From an uncultured bacterium (GTDB lineage: Bacteria > Cyanobacteriota > Vampirovibrionia > Gastranaerophilales > Gastranaerophilaceae), in NCBI GenBank assembly GCA_900553205.1, contig USCK01000055.1:1-10779 (forward strand): 10,779 nt of DNA, read 5' to 3'. The stretch's first letter is position 1, and each line of letters begins with the position of its first letter. Of this stretch, positions 6,932 to 10,779 are shown one piece after another. A program made the translations under genes and the position numbers. The notes below the pieces were generated by a model. That model was given only the letters and a program-made list of their open reading frames with translations. It was not told the origin of the DNA and searched no databases.

Positions 6932-7699
6932 ATGGAGGAGAGAAATTACACGACAGATGCAATTAATCTCAAATCGTACGATTTGAGTGACGCAGATAAA
7001 ATAATCCTTATGTATTCAAGGGATAAAGGGCTTATTCGAGGAGTTGCCAAAGGGGTTAAAAAGCCTAAAAGCAAACTCGGGGCAAGAATGGACTCTTTGA
7101 TTGCAAATACTTTGATGTTTGCAAAGGGTAAGAGTTTAGATAGAATTTGCCAAGCCCAATCAATAAATACATTCAATGAATCTCGTCATGATATTGATAA
7201 GTTAATATGTTCTTCATACATATCAGAAGTTGTATCTAACTTTGGGGTAGAAGAAGACCCTTGCTCAAAAGAAGTCTATGATTTGTTATACAAGGCGTTG
7301 GATAAAATCTCTCGTTCAAAAACAAAAAAAGATGTACTTATTGCAGTTATCAAATTCCAACTCAAAATGATGTTGATTTCAGGATTTTCTTTGGAATTGG
7401 ATTCTTGCCTATGTTGCGGCGAAAGAGTTTTGAACAAAGATATGTATTTCTCTCAAGATATGGGTGGAATCATCTGCGAAGAATGTAACCAAACTTTTAA
7501 AATTAAGACTAAAATGCACTATAAAATAAGAGATTTCTTAGAAGCTATGCTACAGTTTGATTTTGACTATACTTGCGACTATGACCAAAAAGCAAACGAA
7601 AAAGTTTGTACGGTATGTTTTAATCTATTAAAAAATTATATCCAAAGCCACTCTAGCAAGAAATTTAAATCAGATAAAATTTTGCAAGAAATCTTATAA
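6932..7699 (+). CDS. recO: DNA repair protein RecO
   Basis: RecO works with RecR (and RecF) to load RecA on SSB-coated single-stranded DNA during gap repair and recombination. The N-terminal OB fold is clear: RNYTTDAINLKSYDLSDADK (4-23) followed by GLIRGVAKGVKKPKSKLG (33-50), the conserved basic AKG-KK-KS loop. The helical C-terminal part carries the zinc-finger cysteines C159/C162 (CLCC) and C182/C185 (CEEC). The length of 255 residues is normal. The start is set by an in-frame stop at 6917-6919 and by the family pattern, which begins a few residues before the conserved Y-T-DAI. There is no ribosome-binding site upstream; the only purine-rich GGAGGAG (6934-6940) is inside the coding sequence, just after ATG. 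The gene overlaps the convergent porin gene by 6 bases. Confidence 0.92.
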   Translation: MEERNYTTDAINLKSYDLSDADKIILMYSRDKGLIRGVAKGVKKPKSKLGARMDSLIANTLMFAKGKSLDRICQAQSINTFNESRHDIDKLICSSYISEVVSNFGVEEDPCSKEVYDLLYKALDKISRSKTKKDVLIAVIKFQLKMMLISGFSLELDSCLCCGERVLNKDMYFSQDMGGIICEECNQTFKIKTKMHYKIRDFLEAMLQFDFDYTCDYDQKANEKVCTVCFNLLKNYIQSHSSKKFKSDKILQEIL

Positions 7700-8899
7700 C
7701 ATTATTTGAGTACCCAAGATTATTCTATGCGAGTCTTTGTCAAAGCTGTTTTGTCTAAAGATATAATTTATCATAAACCTTAAACCTTGACCTTTAACAT
7801 AGTAGTTTAAGCCAACAATATACTCTTTTATATCTTTTCTTGATACATCTAAATTCGGCTGAAATGCATCATATCTTGCAAGGAATTCAAGTTTTGGATT
7901 TATTCGATAGTAAACTGTAGTATATAAACCTCTGGCATGATTCTTTGAGAAGCCTAAATTGCCGTTATAGCCGTCTGCATTTGCAAACTCAAAATCTGCA
8001 CGAAATTTCTTATATTGATATCTGGCATAAGCACCTGCAACATTGTATGTGAAATTATTATGCCCTGAACTTATACCACCTCCAAGTTTCAAATCTCCGT
8101 ATTTACCGTTTGTTTTTCCTAACGGTTTCAAATTAATCCAACCTGTAAACTCTACTCCCGGAAAGAATTCTCTAAAATATGAATCCGAGCTATAGCCTCC
8201 GAAATCGTATTCCACAAGGTCATAATCCCCAATTACTCTTGCACCGAACTTTCTTATGTTACCAAAATTTCTGCTGATTTGAGAATAAGCAATCAATGGG
8301 ATTTGCCAATCAGGCTTTGAGCCTTCTTCCCCTGAGTGAGTTCTTGAGTTACCTAAAACAAGCCTGTTATGAGGTGTTACTTGATGAGATATAAACAAAT
8401 CGCCTATCAAAAATTGGAAGAAATCTAAATCTTTACGAGGAGTATATCTTGTTGAAATATTGAAAGAAGTTTTTCCGTCTTTAAAATAGCCTCTGAAATG
8501 ATTTTCTATATTATTTTGAACATAGTCAGTATGAGTAGCGCCACCTTGAACAATAGATACAGGCAGAGAGCCTTTATAAAAGAACCCTGTATGGAAACTG
8601 TCTAAAGGACCTTTTTCAAAATATCTTGTAGTTGTTGCATCTAAAAGATATACAGGGCATTTATGGTTAATACATTCTTCATCAGGGGGCAAGATATTTG
8701 CTATTGAATCTTTTAATCTAAATCCATAACTGTCATATTCGGGCTTCGCTTCTTTTATTTTTTCAATTCGTGATTTATGCACTTCAAACGGAGCATCATC
8801 AATCATAAAGATATTGTCTTTTTCTATTTCATTAGAATTAGAAAAGGCAAATGATGCAGAAAACACATAAATTAAGACTGTTAATAATATTTTTTTCAA
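7694..8899 (-). CDS. Outer-membrane porin, phosphate-selective porin O/P type
   Basis: This is a predicted outer-membrane beta barrel for uptake of small solutes, possibly anions. A signal peptide occupies residues 1-20 (KKILLTVLIYVFSASFAFS), with likely cleavage after S20. Residues 21-95 form a polar periplasmic or plug-like region with a cysteine pair, C76 and C81. From about 100 onward the protein alternates aromatic and polar residues in barrel strands. The C-terminal pattern KLEFLARYDAFQPNLD (336-351), then GLNYYV, then LRFMINYIF (373-381), resembles the OprP/OprO family (Porin_O_P). The last residue is Leu rather than the usual Phe or Trp. The start codon is TTG: an in-frame stop lies 18 bases upstream (TGA, 8920-8918), no ATG is available, and any later start would destroy the signal peptide. 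Substrate specificity is not readable, and no phosphate genes are nearby. Confidence 0.82.
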   Translation of the reverse strand: MKKILLTVLIYVFSASFAFSNSNEIEKDNIFMIDDAPFEVHKSRIEKIKEAKPEYDSYGFRLKDSIANILPPDEECINHKCPVYLLDATTTRYFEKGPLDSFHTGFFYKGSLPVSIVQGGATHTDYVQNNIENHFRGYFKDGKTSFNISTRYTPRKDLDFFQFLIGDLFISHQVTPHNRLVLGNSRTHSGEEGSKPDWQIPLIAYSQISRNFGNIRKFGARVIGDYDLVEYDFGGYSSDSYFREFFPGVEFTGWINLKPLGKTNGKYGDLKLGGGISSGHNNFTYNVAGAYARYQYKKFRADFEFANADGYNGNLGFSKNHARGLYTTVYYRINPKLEFLARYDAFQPNLDVSRKDIKEYIVGLNYYVKGQGLRFMINYIFRQNSFDKDSHRIILGTQIML

Positions 8900-8906
8900 G
8901 GTCTTT

Positions 8907-8934
8907 ATTATAGCATATCAGCACTTTATCTCAA
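8907..8934 (-). promoter_or_regulatory. Strong porin promoter with extended -10, next to the start codon
   Basis: On the minus strand there is TTGAGA (8934-8929), a 16-base spacer and a perfect TATAAT (8912-8907) preceded by the extended TG motif (TGC at 8915-8913). The expected transcription start is at 8898-8901, at or within a base or two of the TTG start codon (8899-8897). The porin mRNA would then have practically no leader. I see no Shine-Dalgarno sequence upstream of the TTG. Confidence 0.6.
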
Positions 8935-8967
8935 AGTGGATTTAAACAAATAAAAAACGACAATTTA

Positions 8968-8998
8968 TTAACACAATCTTGCAATCACTGAATATACT
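8968..8998 (+). promoter_or_regulatory. Possible promoter of the 92-residue helical protein
   Basis: TTAACA (8968-8973) and TATACT (8993-8998) each match consensus at five of six bases, but the 19-base spacer is long. The predicted start is near 9005, before the ribosome-binding site at 9024. The stretch 8935-8967 between this and the porin promoter is plain AT-rich DNA with nothing I can name. Confidence 0.3.
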
Positions 8999-9023
8999 TA
9001 TATTGGAATTAAGAAATTTATAT

Positions 9024-9029
9024 GGAGAG
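9024..9029 (+). promoter_or_regulatory. Ribosome-binding site that sets the start at 9036
   Basis: GGAGAG lies 6 bases before ATG 9036. The reading frame is open further upstream to a TTG at 8979, but that codon has no ribosome-binding site and would place the predicted promoter's -10 box inside the coding sequence. The ATG is therefore the better start. Confidence 0.75.
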
Positions 9030-9035
9030 ATTTGT

Positions 9036-9314
9036 ATGAGAGAAAACAAAATTGCATTGTTATACATGGATTTATGTCAAAATGCTTATGAAGAACTTAC
9101 ACTGATAGACAGCCTTCTTTGTGCTATTCAAGAAGCGTGCTTAAACTTAGAAATGAAATCGGAATACTACAACAGCAAAGAACCTTCTACGCTAAAAATC
9201 AGCGAAGAACGAAACAGATACATCAATCTGACATCTATTGCTCGTGAAAGAATCAAAAAGATGGAATATCTGAACTCTCAAATGGAGAATAAAGCTATTT
9301 TGCTGGCAAGATAG
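9036..9314 (+). CDS. Small all-helical protein of unknown function, 92 residues
   Basis: I do not recognise a family. The protein is soluble, with no signal peptide or membrane segment, and should fold as two long helices. Residues 1-44 (MRENKIALLYMDLC through LNLEMKSEYY) have heptad-like leucine and isoleucine spacing. A short break around NSKEPST (46-52) follows, then a charged helix, 53-92 (ISEERNRYINLTSIARERIKK...). Such helical hairpins occur in small chaperones, flagellar FlgN-like proteins and adaptor subunits, but no specific motif supports any of these. It has three cysteines, C14, C29 and C35. It is divergent from the porin and its TAG directly abuts the stop codon of the convergent GH57 gene, with an inverted repeat spanning both ends. 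Good codon structure and a strong ribosome-binding site make it a real gene. Confidence 0.7.
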   Translation: MRENKIALLYMDLCQNAYEELTLIDSLLCAIQEACLNLEMKSEYYNSKEPSTLKISEERNRYINLTSIARERIKKMEYLNSQMENKAILLAR

Positions 9315-9334
9315 TTAGTTTAAAATAGCTTTAT
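9289..9334. repeat. 13-bp perfect inverted repeat spanning two convergent gene ends
   Basis: ATAAAGCTATTTT (9289-9301) and AAAATAGCTTTAT (9322-9334) are exact reverse complements around a 20-base loop that contains both stop codons (9312-9314 and 9315-9317). Each arm encodes Lys-Ala-Ile-Leu in the gene it belongs to. A transcript from either strand can fold into the same stem, so it may act as a two-way terminator or 3'-end stabiliser. Neither side has a clean U-tract after the stem, which weakens a classic intrinsic terminator. Confidence 0.65.
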
Positions 9335-10779
9335 CAAATTTTGATTTATAAAAGTCAATATTCAAATTCAATCGTTTTGCAATATCAAACAATAAAAGTA
9401 CTAATTCTCTGTCTGATGTTCTGTTCATAGATTCAATTAATTGATTAAACTTAGCAACAACTTTTGAATAAAAAATATTTTGAGATTCTGACAAGTCAGG
9501 TTGTATCTCTAATTTTTTAACAGCTTCGAGAAGCTCTAATGTAACATCAGCTTGTTGATATTCCATACTGTAAACTAAACGATTTATGCTTTGAACAATC
9601 TTTTTAGCAAAGAATTTATCAGTTTCGGTTTTATCAATCTTTATACCTAAACGTTTAGCTTCAAAATTAATATCAGCAGCTAATTGAAGTATATCCTCAT
9701 CAATATAACCGTTTGTGTTAACGAATAATTCGTTAAACTCACGACCTAAAGTGTATTGAGCAGATATTTTAAATTCTTCAGGAACATCTAAGCCCAACGC
9801 TTGTAAATGAAAGATTGAGTTTTTTCCGTCCTCATATATTTCTTCGTAGTTACGAGCAAACGCTGATAACTTGTCTTTCAACAATATTTGAAGAATTTTT
9901 CTTCTTTCTTCAATAAAGATATCTTTAAGAGTGAAGTAATCTTTACCAAAGAATCCGTCAATACCTCTGATGATTTCTGTCAACGGATACATCATAAAGG
10001 TTCTGGCAAGTTCTTTTTCTATTGTTTCATATTCATCTGTATAATCTCTCAAGGCACATTGGAAATCCCCACCGGAGAACTGTACCATTGCGAACATTAT
10101 ATCAGAATGCTCCATTGTAATCTTGGACTGAACTTCTACATGCCCAAGAACAAGTTGAGAATCACCGTTTTTGATTTTCTTATACGATTTCTTGGTAATT
10201 GTATAACAATATACATCTTCCTCGTCTTCAACTTCTTGGTAAAGTGAAGAAATAGCCCACAAACTTACTATTTGCTTCAAGGTTACAACAGAAGGTTTAA
10301 CATATTTGTTATAGATTTCTTTTCCGTTACCCATTTCTTTGTAGTTACTTTGAGCATTAGAAAGAATATCTAAATATGGTGTTTCCAAATCTTTTTTCGT
10401 AAAGTTTTTGGCAAGCTGAATAACTCTTGCAGCGTATTTCATGATTTGAGTTGTTTCAATACCCGAAATATCAGAGAAGAACCAACCACAGCTTGTGTAC
10501 ATAAGCATTGCATGTCGTTGCATTTCCAACAATTCCATAGCTCTGATTTTTGAAGTATCATCAAGCCCTTCTATAAAATATTTTGTTTGGAAATTTTTAA
10601 CACTTAATTCTGATCTATCAAGAATAACATCAATATAGTTCATTCTTGCATCTAAGAAATCTTTAAAATACTTCTTGCCAAATTTTTGACACAACGGTAT
10701 TATTTCATCTCTTAAATAATCCATAGCATCCCTTAAAGGACGACGCCATTTTTGGTTCCACCCGGGGCGCCCACCTGTA
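9315..10779 (-). CDS. GH57-type glycosidase with DUF3536 domain, C-terminal part
   Basis: The visible 487 residues are the C-terminal portion of a longer protein. The frame stays open past the first in-window ATG (10724-10722) to the window edge, and those 18 extra codons read TGGRPGWNQKWRRPLRDA, a conserved segment of this family. The ATG is therefore internal and the true start lies beyond 10779. Within the visible fragment, ARMNYIDVILDRS (44-56) and MQRHAMLMYTSCGWFFSD (86-103), followed by SGIETTQIMKYAAR, match the DUF3536 region found behind the glycoside hydrolase 57 (alpha-amylase/alpha-mannosidase-like) catalytic domain. FSGGDFQCALRDY also fits. The catalytic residues are outside the window, so the reaction cannot be confirmed; a role in alpha-glucan or other polysaccharide metabolism is inferred from the family. 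The last third is helical. No signal peptide can be assessed. Confidence 0.88.
   Translation of the reverse strand, partial: TGGRPGWNQKWRRPLRDAMDYLRDEIIPLCQKFGKKYFKDFLDARMNYIDVILDRSELSVKNFQTKYFIEGLDDTSKIRAMELLEMQRHAMLMYTSCGWFFSDISGIETTQIMKYAARVIQLAKNFTKKDLETPYLDILSNAQSNYKEMGNGKEIYNKYVKPSVVTLKQIVSLWAISSLYQEVEDEEDVYCYTITKKSYKKIKNGDSQLVLGHVEVQSKITMEHSDIMFAMVQFSGGDFQCALRDYTDEYETIEKELARTFMMYPLTEIIRGIDGFFGKDYFTLKDIFIEERRKILQILLKDKLSAFARNYEEIYEDGKNSIFHLQALGLDVPEEFKISAQYTLGREFNELFVNTNGYIDEDILQLAADINFEAKRLGIKIDKTETDKFFAKKIVQSINRLVYSMEYQQADVTLELLEAVKKLEIQPDLSESQNIFYSKVVAKFNQLIESMNRTSDRELVLLLFDIAKRLNLNIDFYKSKFDKAILN

Noticed and set aside
6946..7176. 76-codon minus-strand open frame inside recO
   Set aside because: It is antisense to the conserved OB-fold coding region and has no promoter or ribosome-binding site of its own.
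8979..9035. Longer 111-codon version of the small helical protein, starting at TTG 8979
   Set aside because: The TTG has no ribosome-binding site, while ATG 9036 has GGAGAG 6 bases upstream. The extra segment overlaps the probable promoter.
9888..10247. 119-codon plus-strand open frame inside the GH57 gene
   Set aside because: It is antisense to a conserved family region; its Phe/Ile/Cys-rich composition is typical of AT-rich shadows.
1..10779. Defence island, phage, CRISPR or other new multi-gene system
   Set aside because: Eight of the ten genes belong to common core or envelope families, the two unknown genes are not adjacent to each other, and there are no repeats, recombinases or tRNA attachment sites.

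Overview
The window looks like ordinary chromosome from an AT-rich bacterium with two membranes. Evidence for a second membrane is an OprP/OprO-type porin with a signal peptide and an MlaE-type lipid-transport permease. The mix of an alpha-subunit glycyl-tRNA synthetase, a Ycf63/MlaE-like permease and a GH57 protein with a DUF3536 domain would suit a non-photosynthetic relative of cyanobacteria (Melainabacteria/Gastranaerophilales). That placement is inference; nothing here proves it. All reading frames are intact under the standard code. The nine visible stop codons are six TAA and three TAG, with no TGA. I see no rRNA, tRNA, CRISPR array, insertion sequence or phage module.

Layout. Positions 1-92 hold the first 30 codons of glyQ on the minus strand, cut by the window edge. 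It is divergent from an ilvE-mlaE pair (242-1932, plus). An unrecognised Ala/Gly-rich 438-residue protein (1929-3245, minus) meets mlaE tail to tail. Behind it on the same strand is an MsbA-type ABC exporter (3377-5212). The 131-bp gap between those two holds the exporter's terminator and a palindrome-containing promoter for the unknown protein. The exporter is divergent from an M2-like zinc peptidase (5308-6861), which is followed by recO (6932-7699). recO converges on the porin (7694-8899, minus). A 92-residue helical protein (9036-9314, plus) is divergent from the porin and abuts the 3' end of a GH57/DUF3536 gene (9315 to beyond 10779, minus).

The genes do not form one pathway: they cover translation, amino-acid metabolism, envelope lipid transport, export, peptide turnover, DNA repair, outer-membrane uptake and polysaccharide metabolism. 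The region is very compact. All three convergent pairs overlap or abut at their stop codons (4 bp, 6 bp and 0 bp), and the divergent pairs share short promoter regions.

I did not find a clear new multi-gene system. The points most worth a second look are: a 13-bp perfect inverted repeat that makes two convergent genes both end in Lys-Ala-Ile-Leu; promoters placed so close to recO and the porin that their mRNAs may be leaderless (the porin with TTG); a palindrome over the -10 box of the unknown Ala/Gly-rich protein, and that protein itself; and a palindromic double -10 shared by the exporter and the peptidase.
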